Assembly: GCA_013397935.1 (NCBI GenBank)
Contig: VZRN01005166.1
Coordinates: 989,582-1,053,581, forward strand
Origin: Dasyornis broadbenti
Lineage: Eukaryota; Chordata; Aves; Passeriformes; Dasyornithidae
DNA length: 64,000 nt
Direction of reading: 5' to 3'
The notes below the pieces were generated by a model that saw only the letters and a program-made list of their open reading frames with translations, had not been told where the DNA came from and ran no database searches. Of this stretch, positions 50,344 to 63,809 are shown piece after piece. How positions within the stretch are numbered: position 1 is the stretch's first letter; each line of letters begins with the position of its first letter. The position numbers and the translations under genes are program-made.

Positions 50344-52499
50344 GAAAATTACCCTTTTGCTTGTACTTTTTGACATGGAATTGACATTTTAGTGGTCTGT
50401 GGCAATATTGCGCTAGGAAGCTGGGAAAATCATATTGTCTTGTAATATATAGCTGTTTTGGAAAATACAAAGATGTGTTGGAGTTTGGTTGAGGAATGTG
50501 GTAAGATATAAGCTATGAAGGGCTTAAAGGAGGTACAGAGTGTATAATGGCAATAAATTCATAATCCATTTATAAAATTCTGCATAGTTTCTGTATTAGT
50601 GTTGGTGAAATTTGTTGGATCTGGAAAAAAAACCCTGTGACTAGCCTAATATTATTTGCATGATTCATGGATAATTTGCAAATTTAGATGTGATTAATGT
50701 GGCAGATAGCAACATCTAATCAGCAATTTTTATTCATCTATGTCATTTTTTAAGATATCTTCATCCAAGTCTGGTAATATGAGAGTGTAGCACCCTCTTC
50801 TCTATTTCTATCAAGTTTATTTACTATTTGTTTTTATCCAGAGGAGTGAAGTAAGGAGTGGAGTATTTCCAAAAATCCTCATTTTCTAACAAGACTTTAA
50901 AGAATTATTATGTATCTTTATATGATTTCATGTCCTTTTTGGCAAGAAATTAAAAACAAAACCAAAACCTTCAGCAGAACCTTGCCTTCTTGAGAAGGAG
51001 CTGCTGCAGGGTGTTTGTAAGAAAGCAGTCTACTCCTTGTCTTTCCAATGACAGTCACATCAAATGGTTTATTTAAAGTCTTCTATTAGATATGTGTATC
51101 TTTATATATGTCCACATGTAGCAGTGAATAGAGACACTCCTTGTGCACTTGCATGTGAAGTCAGTGAAAAATCAAATTCTAAGGAGCAGAGTTCCTCATC
51201 CATTCTTTGAGGCGGTGGGAGATGGAAAAGAAAAAATCCCAATAAAAGAAGTCATGTGCCATGTTTAAATGTCACACTCATATGTTTGCTGGAAGCATCC
51301 AAGAGAATTATATGTTTTATGTGCTTTAAAAATGAAAATACATGGTTTTCATATGTGTGTTTCTTAAGAACAGAAGGGTTTTTCTAAATTATTTTCATTT
51401 TCTTTGTCATGTTTCATTTCAAATAAAAGTTCCTGATCTGTTCTGGAAACTCTTTTTCTTAATTCACCATGTCACGCACAATTAAAATTTTTAAGAAGAG
51501 GTGATTTTTCGTAGTATAGCAACATACTGCAGATAGGCACTTTGAGGGATCTGAAGACAAACTTTATTTTTCATTTGCTGGATTATTAAAATGCAATGAC
51601 AAAATGCCTAGTGACCGAGTCGTACAGTGATGGGCTTTGGGTTTTTTTGTTGTTATGGTGTTTTTTTAAAAGTCCTTAATAAGCCTGTCAAAGAAAGCAA
51701 GGATCCGTGGTATTGGAAGGCAATTTCTGTATGTTCATACATAGCTCTTCAGTACCTCATGTCAATTTAAAAGAACACTTTCTCTGGAATATAAAAATAC
51801 AAGTAGAAATCATAGTGTTATGCAGTCTTACAGTTGATAAGCAGTGGGCTAGTAAATACAACTGCAGATCTGAACTAATATTAGCTGGTGATGTGGATGT
51901 ACATACCTCAATTTTTTGCCTCACAAGGTATGATACAAGTTTAAACTATTGAGGTAAGCTATATCTATTTCTACTCCATTAAAAATGTTAACACCACTGT
52001 TGCAGATGATGGATTTGCAGTAATGAAAATATTTTGCAACACTTTCTGTGATCAAAATAGAAATTTGCTTCAGTGGGGATTAAATACAGAAAGAACCATA
52101 AATAAAACATGATTAAGTACATGAGTTAAATTAATATGTTGTTATCAGTATGTGTTGTTGTGTATAGGTATTGTAGCACAAATATTTATTAAATATTTAT
52201 TATATGTTTCTAATGATTATATTAATATGCTCATTTTTTGGCTTATATGGTTGCAGCATAAAATACTTAGCTATGACTGCCTTCATTTAATTTTTGTTTT
52301 CCCTTAGTCTTCTGCTCCAATATAGCATTTTATTGCTAAAGAAGTGGTGTGAAGCAATAGGCTTTCCAGATTCTGTCAAGAAAGTGAAATGCATTCTCTA
52401 CTGTTATGTCTTACAGCTAGATTTTTTTTTAAAGCCTTGTTTTTTCCTCTTCCTCTCCCCTCCAAAAAATTTAAAACCTAGTCCAGTAAAGAGAGACTG

Positions 52500-52521
52500 A
52501 CCAGAGTCAGATGACTCTGGT
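52500..52521. repeat. Perfect 10-bp inverted repeat, 2-base spacer
   Basis: ACCAGAGTCA and TGACTCTGGT are exact reverse complements around GA. The inner GAGTCA/TGACTC halves resemble AP-1-type half sites, but neither is a full consensus. Function is unproven. Confidence 0.7.
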
Positions 52522-55500
52522 GTGAGCATCTGACTTTCGTGGAGAAACAATTTCCTTATAAATCCAGAAGTATTAAACTTTACACATGAGCCCTGGTCTC
52601 TGGTTTTGTTGGGTCTGTAGTGATGGGGAAAGCTAAGGAAATAATTACCAGCTGCCAGATCACTTCTCTTACGCAGTGCCGTGAATAAAAATGACTGGTG
52701 TCTAGGGCAGAGAGAAAAATTGAATTATGGTGCTTAATATGTTACTTCTGGTTTATGCAGAAACAGTAATTTATGAAAGCACATCCTGAGTACCTGTTGT
52801 TTGTTTTCACTTGTGGAAAAATCCTCTTGATTTGAAATTGAAACTTATCCTTAGTTCCTTCTCCCAGATCTAATCGTGAAGGACTGTAACATAGCAGTGA
52901 CACAGCAGGCTGGCCTGGTCATGTACTGGAAGAGAAAACTAAAGCAAAGTTAACACTTTGTTATGTTTGGGTACTATAGGATGGTCTGGGTGACAGTCTT
53001 TACTGTCTGATTTCTTAAGTTTTGCAAACCAATGGTTGTGATGACCTGCATAAACAGATACTGGTTTATTTTTCTTCATTAAGTGCTTTGTTTATTAGGT
53101 TTAGTTCCCCATCCACTGCTGATTTACAGTTCTGTAGTAAAGCAGATAAAGCAGTCATGTCTTATTACCAGAAAATTTGTCAGGACGTGAACTTTGATAC
53201 CCTGTCTGTAGTAATTTCTTACGGCTATATTGAGTATTTTAGGATATCTGTAATTACTTCAAGCCTTAGAGTTTGTTTCAAAACTCCACATTATGAGCTT
53301 CATTTTTTTTTAAATCATAAAAGAGACAGTAACATTACCAATACTATGTACTCAATCTGATGACTTCAAATGGATGTGTTATTTTCTTTGCCTACAGACT
53401 GTCTTCCCATGTGAATGCTGTGGAAATTATGGACATATTTTGTGTGTACTTGTTTATTGAAAGTATTAGATCGTTGAAGCAGAGTAGAATGAAATTCTTT
53501 TTTCTTAATGCATTTTCATGAGTTAAACGAGGCCATGTTACTCAGTGCTAATGGCATGAAGGGATTTTCCTACCTATTTTGAGAGTTACTCTGGTGAGCT
53601 GCGGTTTAAATTTGGCAGTTCGTTTTAACAGTTGGAAGAAATTGAAACATCATGACAGTTTAATACATGAATAATCTGCTGTATGAGCCAATATCTGTAT
53701 GTACCAATATAGCTCTGGGTAAAGAGCACAGTGACTAGCAACTAAAAAGGCTGACTCCAGGGGCTATGGTGGTGATAGAAGGAGGAATGTTAGCAGCAGG
53801 TCTGCTCACCTGCAGGGTGTGCCAACACACACTCAGTCTCTGGGTGTGCCGGTATACTTATTGTTTTGGTTTTGTGATTTTTGTACAGAGAAAGAACCTA
53901 TCCTGAAATTTTCTCAAAAAATAATTCAACCAATAACCTATTGGCACTATTTAGAGGGGTTCACAGACTGTGATTTTGGGCTCCCCACCCCTCTTTACTT
54001 TGCCTCTCCTGTATGTGAGTTTCCTTCAGACTGTGCTGACTTCCAAGAATTTTTTTCCCTAAGTAGTGGGAGACAGTTGTTTTTTTAAATGAAGGCAGCT
54101 ACTTTAACTGCACCTAGGCAAGAGTACACAACAACTTTAGGAATTGTAAACTACTAAATATATTGCAGAGCTTCATTGTGAGCTTTCACATAAAATGCAT
54201 CTTCAATTAAATAATATCTTTTTGAGGTGTCTGGTCTTTATGTTTCTTCTGGCTTTGGGCAGGATTACAAAAGCTCTACTTAGTGGAGTGTAGTTTGTGG
54301 TATACCACCAAGTCTTTGTAAATAATCCCATGTGGGATTAGTAAATGGAAGAAGTTAATTTTCAAAATACCTTCTTAGGACACCTTCACTAGCTGACTAA
54401 TTAATGTCTTAAAATATGCTTATAGAGTTGTTAATGCACACAGATACCATGCTTCTGTTCTGGTGTTAGGTTGGAGGTTTTTTGATCTAACTGTGTGGAA
54501 GGTTGGTTGTTAGTGCTAAACTATGCAAGATACTAATAATAATACCTTTGCACCTATATCTTGAAGACAAAAAGCCCCAATTTCAAGAGGATCAAGTTCT
54601 TAAATAAATAATCCTGTTTCTGTTCATGTTCTTGCTCTTTCAAAGATTACCCCTTCCACCTGATGTTTCTTCTATTCCTTCAGCAATATTAATTTTTACA
54701 GCTCCTCAGGAGCAGGAGGAGAGTGATGCTTCCAGATCTGTAGACCAAATAGATGCCTCTGAAGCTTTGCACTGCAGATGTCATGGACCTGAAACAGCTG
54801 TTGAGAAAAGCCTATTAAACATTCTCTCAAGTAACATAATTAAACTCAGATATTGTGCAAAACTAAGACATTAGGACATCTGCTTTATTTACTAGATGTG
54901 AGGGTTTTTGAATGGACCAGAAAATCATAACTTCAATTTCTGACGCATTTCACAATTTTCACAAATCGATTTCACAAACTAGTTTGCTGAATTTTTTATT
55001 TTAACAGGAAAAAAATATGTGAAAACTTAAGATCCTGATGACTCAGATTTTTACAGCTGAGTACTTCTTACCTTGATTTCTTTAAGAAACACTCAAGTAT
55101 GTTAAAAACCTGTTCCTTTAATAGTTGTTTCATAAACTAGGATGTCTCATGTTGTTTAATTAGCTGAGAAATGACTGCAGTGCTCAATTTAAGGATTTGG
55201 TTTCATGTCTGCATTCAAAAGTTTTCAAAAATATTTTTGTATTTTGTAATAAAGGCTTTAATTCCAGTTTTCCAACAAGATTTATTGTGTTAATTTCCCA
55301 TCATTTAAAGTGAATTTAAGAACTAGTTAGGAAAAGAAATAGGAGCAATAATTTTTTGGTGCAAAATAAAAATTGGCAGAGGCTGAGGCAGACTACTTGC
55401 CCAGTTTCTAGCATGAATGAGTTCAATAGCTAGACAGTGTTCAGAATATGAAAAGAAAAGCAGAGTTAGACTTCATTTCCTGCTATGGTGGAGTTTTTTG

Positions 55501-55690
55501 AGCAGCTAAGATTTTGGTTTTAGGTTTGAAGTTCTCAAATCTTTACTGTGAAGAAAATTGGGCACATAAAGACCTGGAGGCATTGTATCCCAGAAAGCAG
55601 TTTGCAGATAGCAGAAATATACTATGCTGGTACTCAGGTTTTTAACAAGGCGTTTGAAAAAGATTGCTTCTCTTCTTTCTCAACCAACAG

Positions 55691-55828
55691 GTTCGCCATA
55701 AAATGACACAGAAGGTTTATGCAATGAAGCTACTTAGTAAATTTGAAATGATCAAGAGATCAGATTCAGCCTTTTTCTGGGAAGAAAGAGATATCATGGC
55801 CTTCGCCAACAGCCCATGGGTGGTTCAG
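55691..55828 (+). CDS. ROCK2: ROCK2 coding exon 4 (residues 112-157): catalytic lysine and helix C
   Basis: This is a 138-base phase 0-0 exon encoding VRHKMTQKVYAMKLLSKF, EMIKRSDSAFFWEERD and IMAFANSPWVVQ. It contains the ATP-anchoring lysine in VYAMK (Lys124) and the helix-C glutamate that pairs with it (Glu143 in FFWEERD). Lys124 corresponds to Lys121 of the human protein as I recall it, consistent with the three-residue longer N-terminus here. HKMTQK is the least conserved part; the rest is nearly invariant in the family. The acceptor is CAACCAACAG and the donor is GTAAGG at 55829. Reading continues in frame into the intron for a while before a stop, with no sign that it is used. Confidence 0.94.
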
Positions 55829-57009
55829 GTAAGGAAGATGTGTAAAAGTAAAATAATAATAACAACAGCAGTAGTAATGATGCTGATGCCATAAATACTT
55901 CCCAGTCTTGAGCTGATTTTGAATTTACGTTGAGACTCAAATCAAGGTTTAGGTTCAGATTTTTACTTTTTAAAAATACAATTTACAGCAATTTCACTAA
56001 GTTTTATGTATTTGGCTGTGTTAGAAAGTAGATTAATTTACATTTTAGTCACTACAAATGCATCATAAAATAGAATTAAACAGATTTTTGAAATACATAA
56101 TTATTTGGAATAATAGGGAAGATACCTTTCCAACTATGAAAAATTCTGTATAGAAGTGTAGAAACAAATGTGATTGGTAATTCCAGTCTTCCCTCATGAT
56201 ACAGTCAGTTGATCACAGGCAGCTGGTGTTAAGAGTGCTTTAAATAGTCATTGTCTTTTCAGCTGCAGTTTGATATATGGATGAGTGTGCAGGCCTGGTC
56301 TGCAAGACAGGAGACTGTAGCAGTGGTTTCTTTGAAACCATCTTCTCTTAGTGGTCAGTTACAGCATCAGCACTTGGAATATCCAAGTAATGGAGCGTTG
56401 ACTGCTTCAGCTGGGCTTGAACACCGTCACTCACCGCTGCGTCATGGCAAGTGTCATCAAGATACTGTAATGTGAATTATGCCTTTGGGAGCAATCAGTA
56501 CTGATTATTGCCATTTGTTTTTAACTGGTAAATTGCACCAGTTAACAGAAAGAGTAATGAAAGCATGTGTTTGGAGAAATTGTTAGTACTTAATTTTGTT
56601 AAATAATTAATTTAAATGCTGTCATATATATTGCCATGCTTCTGTATATTCAATAAGACAGGCTTTAAGCTTTCATTTTATTTTTCATAACACCTTACCT
56701 TAAGTATACAAAGTTTTTTATTTAGATGTTTTGCTCTTTGAGCATTTTCTGTGCTCTTGCCTATATTAAGCAGAAATACTTAAACGGATGATTTTTTTAT
56801 TTAGTTCTTTGTTCTAGTAACAGTAATTGTCAGGAACTATTTTTCACATGCAGTTGAAAGTATCGAGAAATGCATGACGTGGATTTTCAAAGGAAAGTGT
56901 CACAAGCAGAATATAAATATGTGTTTGTATTGTAAATAGCAAATGAACTAAAGTGTAGTTGTAATTGTGCCTTCTATGATTAAGTGTATTAGTGTGATAT
57001 ATTTAGGTG

Positions 57010-57145
57010 ATGTGGTCCAGTGGGGTAGGATATTGAGCTGGTTTGAAGAAAATGTAGGTCCTGTTCTGATCTAGAAACTGGGACAGATCACACTGCTTCT
57101 TTGTGTCTAGTTCTTAATGTGGAAAACAAATGAAACAAGAGTCCT
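57010..57145 (+). repeat. Probable MIR-type SINE (tRNA-derived), sense
   Basis: The segment shows the MIR order: a tRNA-like head ('gtggtccagtggggtaggatattgagctgg'), a 'ggtcctgttctgatc' core, then 'gacagatcacactgcttctttgtgtctagttc' and 'aatgtggaaaac'. The last part parallels the MIR 'cacttaacctctctgtgcctcagtttcc...tgtaaaatg' region. It is strongly diverged, as expected of an ancient amniote SINE. Confidence 0.55.
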
Positions 57146-57214
57146 AGATGGTTTTAATTTTTTTTTTTTTAATGAAATCCCTTGAGGGAAATAACAAAAA
57201 TTCTATATAAAGAC

Positions 57215-57395
57215 ATAGTGCTGTTATATATTATTATGTTCTATTAATATCTCTACATGTGAGAACATAGAGATTATTTTGAATCTTCATTTAGATTTTA
57301 ATGACCCGATGCACTATTGTACTATATATTGCATATATTATCCATTTGTGAAAACAAATACAGTACAATATATATGTATTAAAATATATATTTCT
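57215..57395. repeat. TA-rich low-complexity stretch
   Basis: Clusters of TATATA and ATATATT occur at intervals with little G or C. Likely microsatellite-derived; no function indicated. Confidence 0.6.
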
Positions 57396-58121
57396 AATCT
57401 AGGTCTTCTTTCACTAGTTATAAAATTAATTTTAATCTAAAGGTCAAATCTCCATAATAACATACTTGCCTTTCATGGTTCCTCATGCTCCACAGTCTCC
57501 CTGATTCTGATTCTGTCTTTTCCACACATCCCATTTTTCAACTGCCTTTAAATGTTGTGTGTGTAATTTAAAGATGTGAATGATTTTAGTTTTTAAGGTA
57601 AGGCAGTATTCCCTGAGAAATAAGGTGAGGCTTTCAGAGACTTTTTCACACCAGTCATTGAACATTTGATAGTAATGCTTTTTGCTGGACAGGGCTATTT
57701 TCAGACCTGTTGATCACTGTGTGGGATCTCTAAAACTTCAGCACTCTAGATCTGAAATACATTTTAAAGAGACTGAACTTACTTTCACTATCATGCCAGT
57801 AGGAAATATGCTGACTGCAACCTATACCAGACCAATATTTTATTGTTAAGGACAGTTTCTTTGTATTGTATTATAGTTGTTTTGAGAAACATTTCGTTTT
57901 TCTTTCTTATTTCATTATGGGTTGATTTAGGACAAATTCAGTAGCGACTCTGCAAACATGTACAAAGATAAGGAATTTATAATACAGAAAATTTAGGAAC
58001 AGTCTAAGATGCTGTTCACTGTTGAGCTATTTTCAAATCAGAACATCATGCTCCCTTTCACAGAGTGTATACTTTGCATTTTGACTCAGTGGTACTTTAT
58101 AATGCCAAGAAGCATGGACAT

Positions 58122-58150
58122 GAATAGATAGATGGATAAATAGACAGATA
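58122..58150 (+). repeat. Imperfect (GATA)n microsatellite
   Basis: Runs of ATAGATAGATGGATAAATAG lie 250 bases before exon 5. Units are interrupted by single substitutions. Confidence 0.75.
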
Positions 58151-58406
58151 AAAACCTATAGTATTGAAATAATAAGGAAATCCTTTTCACTTTCTTAAAA
58201 ATGATAATGAGGGGGTTTTGAAGTTCAGTAAATTTCAAGGTATTGTAATAATTGATAGAAAATGTAGATTTTATGAATATTAAAAGTAATCTTGAAAACA
58301 TATTTTCAGGTTTAATGAAACTTCAAGATAAAGGGCTTTATTCTTTTCCCTAGCTGTCTCTGAAAAGTAATTGCATTTTTTTCCTCTCCTTTTTTTAATA
58401 TTGCAG

Positions 58407-58667
58407 CTATTTTGTGCCTTTCAAGATGATAAATATTTGTACATGGTAATGGAATACATGCCAGGTGGAGATCTTGTAAACCTTATGAGCAATTACGATG
58501 TGCCTGAGAAATGGGCCAAGTTCTACACAGCCGAAGTTGTTCTTGCTCTTGATGCAATTCACTCCATGGGCTTGATACACAGAGATGTGAAGCCTGACAA
58601 TATGCTTTTAGATAAATATGGGCATCTGAAGCTGGCAGATTTTGGCACTTGCATGAAAATGGATGAA
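58407..58667 (+). CDS. ROCK2: ROCK2 coding exon 5 (residues 158-244): hinge, catalytic loop and DFG
   Basis: This 261-base phase 0-0 exon encodes 87 residues. In order they are LFCAFQDDKYLYMVMEYMPG, the helix-D/E region (NYDVPEKWAKFYTAEVVLAL), the catalytic loop HRDVKPDN with Asp217 as proton acceptor and Asn222, and LADFG with the metal-binding Asp235. All key kinase residues are present. Paralogue-diagnostic positions are LFCAF..DKYLY, KWAKF, MGLIHRD and a CMKMDE end. ROCK1 has LFYAF..DRYLY, KWARF, MGFIHRD and MNK (recalled), so the gene is ROCK2. The acceptor is ATTGCAG and the donor is GTAAGT at 58668. The next exon, with the activation loop, is not in the window. Confidence 0.95.
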
Positions 58668-61600
58668 GTAAGTATGCAACCGAATAATGTAACCTGTAAA
58701 GCTGTAATTCTAAATTACATCTAAATCTAAGGTTATTTTCTTATGAATTATAATACCCAAAGGAATAGTCATCAAGTTATGGACTTGATTAGAAAGCTGT
58801 TTCTTGTTTCCTACATTTAGATATAAGAGTACTTTAAACAGTTTAACCTTTTCTGTAATCTGTTCTATCACACGGAAGAAGGATGTAAACTTACTCTGCT
58901 ATTTTTGAAAGCATATGTGTTTATGAATATCTGAGGTATTTTTTTTGCCAAACGTCTGAAAAACTTGCAAGGTAACTTTTAGTTTTAACATTAATAACCT
59001 TGGAACAGTTCCTAAGCTGACATTTTTTTGTAAATGAAATTATTTTATAGGCAAGATACCTTCCATGTGTTTTTTTCCTACATCTAATTGTTCTCATAGC
59101 ATCCTCTAGTGGTCATTCAAATGAGGTCACAGTAAGGCAACAGTGGTATGCGATATATTTATCAAAATGTGTTAGTTATTTGTCAGGATGCCCAGATGTC
59201 AATTAAAATGATTGAATTGTCCAGATTTTACCATGCACAGCCAAATACAGTTTTCTAATGAGATTTGTATAGGAATATTTTAACAGGATACATCATATTA
59301 TCTAAAAAACTTTTAAAAACCCCTACTTTTTATAGTTTGCACTCTTAAAATCTTCCCTGACAATGTTACATTGTAATTTGCAGCATATGTTCTTCCTGTG
59401 AAAAATTTTAACAGATTCTAAAAAAATTATATATGAATATGTGTTACAATTTGCCTGGTCTTCGAAAGTTTTCTGTAGTGGTGTTGGCAAGGGTGATCCT
59501 TTTAAGCTTACTTGCTTTTATGTTTTGGGGTTTTTTCTATATTGTTTAGGCAGTGCTAGATATAATTTCTGCAATCTACTTAATTTGCATTTGCATCATT
59601 TTGTTAATATCTCTTCAGCAGTATCTGGAAATACTGTCTCCGGTTAGGGTTATTTTTTTTCACATAATAATATATTAACTTCATTGTACAACTGCAGCTG
59701 TTCATTGAAGTTCAGTCTGTTTAGTTTTGTTGATGTTGTAGCTGTTATTCTAAAGGTAGAGATAATATTTTACCTCCATTTTATTGATTTACTTGCCTGT
59801 ATGTTAGAGAACAGCATTTAGTTTAATTTAAAAAATCAAAAGTAGTACTTAGTCTCTTAAGTCCTTAAAAATATTAGTGTGTGGTTTGAGTCAGTAGATT
59901 GTAATGTCTTAAGGGAATCTGTTGTTCATTGGAAATGACAGCAAAAAGCATCAAAAAAGCTCGTAAGATAAATCTACAAAAATAAAGTTAATCCTCTGTG
60001 CTTTTTTAGGGACCCCAGAAATGGTGGACTTACTTTTTTCTTTTCTGTTGCTGTTGTTAAAAGAATGGAATACTAAAATGTCGATGATGATACTGTAAAT
60101 GTGAGAAATGCATCCATGTTTCTCATAAAAAGTTACAGTGAGTTCCACTTTAGACTGGGCATCATCAATGGACCAGTGATCTCCTAGAGAAGTTAATTTT
60201 TAAAAAGATTACATTTTAAGTTCTTCATGTTTCTCAGACTCAGTGGAATGGCAAAAATTTTTTCTACAGGAAGCTTTAGAAGTTGAGAGGTTCTGGATTG
60301 TCTCCAAATCTCATGCTACTTCTTACAAAACAATACGTCCCAGCTGTGTAAATATAATATTGGTGGTGGCAGACTGATTTGTAGAAAATATATGCTTACC
60401 CAATACTTATTTATTTTTTTGGATTTGGATCTCTTTTAGCAGTTGTGAGCATTAGCATCTTCCTTATGCTGTTGAGAGCCCAGGAAAATTTTGCTGTAAT
60501 TTGCTGAGAGATTTTTCTGATCTTTGCTATGGAATTGTGCTCAATGTTTGCTTAAGTCTGCCAGACCAGGCCAGAACAGACACTTGCAGCAGAGTTCCTC
60601 CTTATCGCTTTGTGAAAAGAGTTGCTAAGTGTTTTAGTGATCTTTTCAGCATAAAAGGAATTGTTCTGTTTATGTAACATGGTTCTGAAAACTGGGGGTT
60701 TGTGGGGTTGTTTTTTGCTGTTTTTTTCTCATTGTCTTTTTAAAAATCTGCAATAAAGTGAGTATTTCTATTGTTGAATAAAGAATGGAGTTAGACAAAA
60801 AAATTAGTAGGAATTGTGGTTCCCTTTTTGGTATTTAGGTATGATAAGGTAGACAAGGGCAGGTTTTAACCAGGCTCTGTCTAATCCTCAGGTGTTCTGT
60901 AACGAACTAGACAGCAGTTTGTGGTAGGTATTGGAGGGTCAGGAGCTCCCAGTGTTGCCATGCATGGCACTGTCCTGTGCTAAGTGAGCTTTCAGCAGAG
61001 CACAGATTCAGAGGGTATCTGTTGAAAAAGATGTGACTGAAAGAAGGGATATTTTGGGATTATTGCCTCAGCCCAGGCAGTTCAGCTAAAAGAAGCAGCC
61101 TGTTCCTCTTTTTAGAAGCCAGCTTCTTTCTCATTGAAGCTTGTCCAATGAAGAAGACTCTGCTGGATCCTTCCTGCCTCAGTCCATTGTCTGCAGCACA
61201 CTGCACGAGCTGCCTGCAGTGTTAGCACCTGATTTGTGCCATCCTAATGTTTCCACACAAACACCCTGCAGCTCTTGTTTACTGGAAGGAACTTTATGAG
61301 GGGAGTGCAAGCCTGATTGTCAGCTTTGGTTCAGGACAGCAAGTCCTTCAGGTCTGGTGGAGATCCTCCTGAAGATGAAACCTGAATTGCTTTGTCTTCA
61401 GCAATATAATAATGCTGAATGACGCTGGGAAACGCTAGAGCCTCACTGCCAAGTTGTCAGGAGCTGTGAGAACATTACTGTGTCTCCTGGACAGCATATT
61501 TTTTTTTTAATTGTGCACTGTACATCTCTCACATAGCTGCAGGAGATGAGTTCCAAGGTCCACCATGATCTTTTGAGGTCATGAGAAAACTTTCAGGTAA

Positions 61601-61964
61601 AACACTGGCCTGAGACTCCTGACAAGAAGCTTTGTACGAGAACTGTTACAGTGTGTGCTACTCAGGCATAAACAGAGGCTTAGTGTTTGAAACACAGGGG
61701 TAACACATTGCCCAGAGAAAAGAGCACCATTTAAGTCTCTTCAGAATGCAGGGACTGCCAAGGTGCTCCGTACTGGACAGAGAGCATGTCCCTGTTCACT
61801 CAGATGCCAGAGATCACAAAAGTGAGTCTGACAGTGGTAGTAAAGGTACCCAGTACTTAAAAATACACACAGAGCAACACCCAAATTCTTTGAAAGAAGA
61901 AGTGTGTAAATGAGCAAATTTTATAAATGTAAACGAGAGAATTTTATATTCAGGTGATAATGGG

Positions 61965-62128
61965 TGAACCTCCCCAGGGACATGGTAGAATCCTAATTGC
62001 TGGAGTTTTTTATGATGCAGTTAGACAGCGTGCTAGATAATCTTTAACAGGCTCCTTTTCCTATGACAGGTTGGGTCAGATGATCTTTCAAGGTCCCTTC
62101 CAAGCCAGGCTGTTCTGTGATCTCTAAA
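61965..62128 (+). mobile_element. CR1 3' end fragment, sense
   Basis: 'gaacctccccagggacatggtagaatcc' leads into 'ggttgggtcagatgatctttcaaggtcccttccaagcc' and 'ttctgtgatct', the ordered 3' end of a sense CR1. It is diverged and truncated at the 5' side. Confidence 0.85.
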
Positions 62129-63164
62129 TGCATTTCTACGTTAGTTCCTGAGACAGAAGGTAGAGTTTAATGGGGAATAAGTACAACTAGCTCCATGTGC
62201 TTCAGAGAGCTGCAGTCTCTGGTGTTAGCATGCAAGTCCTTTTTTTACCGTAGAAATATTTTTTGTTTTATTTCTCAATTCCTTGGCATCTTGTCTGAAA
62301 ACTTAAGGTGTTATTATGTGGGGTTCTTTAACATCTGTAACATTGCTTAAAAGACTTTCCTTTTTGCTGCATATCAGCCATCAGACTTTTGTAGGTCTGG
62401 CTTGTTTTTGGCACAGCCTTTGCTTTGTTTGTTTAAGACTTCAAAAAATATCAACATGTGTAACGTATTAAAAAGTATTCTTGCTTTGTTGTATTAATTA
62501 CAGAGGGCTGGGAAATGGGGTGTTATTAAGTGCTTAGGTGACAAGGTGGTATGGCTGTGATTGAAGCTGCAGACTTCAGAGAACTCTCCCAGAACTGTTT
62601 CAGTGACTTTGTTTTTAAAGAATCTCCTTATCCAGGAAGGTGGCTTCAACCAGACTCGACTGAGCGAAAATTCAGACTTTCCCTTTTTGTAACTTTGTGT
62701 TTGGATAAAGAAGAGATAGACACATTCTAGTGTTGGAGGCCTCATTAAGTTGCCACAGTCCTACTGGATGAGCAGAATCACATAACCCTAGAGCAATTCC
62801 TCCTGTGCTCAAAGTAAAAGGAGGCTTAGGCTTCAGAGAAGACATGTAAGTTAGGGCCCAGAGGGCTGTGACAAGCAGGACATTCAAACAGTAGTTCCTA
62901 CCATGTGCTAGATCTATTGTCAAATGCTCTCAACTTTGGATTTCTGGAGCCTTTGAGCCTTAGTTTATTTTGCAGTGTTAAAACGTGTTTGTATTTTTCT
63001 TTGTCCGATAAATGCATTAGGTCTTCTGGAAAGAGTTAACTTCGTTTTCTTATCCCAGTATGAATAAACTATGTGCTATCTCATTCAGTATAAATACAAA
63101 AGTTTATCTGCTCTTCATTCTGGAACTGAGAAGTTAAAACTTCTTTAGGTTTCAGTTTTAGCAT

Positions 63165-63230
63165 GGAGTCATAGAAAATTATAGGAATTTGACAGGAGGA
63201 CATTTGAAGTACTCCACAGGTCTCTACAGT
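63165..63230 (-). mobile_element. Possible CR1 tail fragment, antisense
   Basis: 'gagtcatagaaaattatagg' followed by 'acaggaggacatttgaagtactccac' resembles a very diverged inverted CR1 tail. The match is weak and could be chance. Confidence 0.3.
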
Positions 63231-63809
63231 ATTTAGTCATCCCTATGGTTTTTGCCTGCTGGTTCATGACTTTCTGGATTCTGTTTTAATACAGAAATAA
63301 AACCTTTTCACAGTTCGTATTGTGTATGAGAAAGAGTATTGTAATATGGTGTCTAAATTTTACGTATCAGTACAATTGCCAAAAGATAATATTTCTTTTA
63401 TTTTCTTTAAATATGTGTTTTGACCGTAGTTGTATTAATATTCAGTATTAATACTCAGAATTAATACATATTGCCATTCATAATGGTGGCAAAATGCATG
63501 AACTTTGTAGGATGGCTTAGATAAAACTTTGGATTGAGAAACAGAATAAAAGATGAGTATATTTTTGGTACTTCCCAAAATTCATCCAGGATTTCATTTC
63601 ATTCATCCATCTGGTCCCCCAGGAGTCAATTCAGTGAATTTGATTAAAGGAAACAAGACTTATAAATCTGAACCAGAATGCTTGCAGATCTGATTGATGC
63701 TTCTGCATCACTTAGCCCCAACAGTTTTAGTTTCTTAGTGTGAAGCAGAGGATGAAGAAACATTCCATTGATACAACTGTGGTAATATGTTAAAATTTTT
63801 TTTTTTTTT

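Larger units (their letters stand above)
49491..55690 (+). other. ROCK2: ROCK2 intron 3 (6.2 kb, phase 0)
   Basis: AT-rich intron with a GTAAGA donor and an AACCAACAG acceptor. No LINE or SINE is recognised. Features seen are two perfect hairpins (50320-50343 and 52500-52521) and AT-rich stretches near 52140-52240. Open frames such as 53022-53360 show no recognisable protein. Confidence 0.88.
55829..58406 (+). other. ROCK2: ROCK2 intron 4 (2.6 kb, phase 0)
   Basis: GTAAGG donor and a TTTTTTAATATTGCAG acceptor. The intron contains a probable MIR-type SINE near 57010, a T-run at 57158-57170, a TA-rich stretch at about 57215-57395, and a GATA-like run at 58122-58150. The remainder is unique-looking. 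Confidence 0.88.

Noticed and set aside
60860..61450. GC-richer block in intron 5, considered as an exon or pseudogene
   Set aside because: No conserved frame, splice sites or recognisable protein. Left as unassigned intron sequence.
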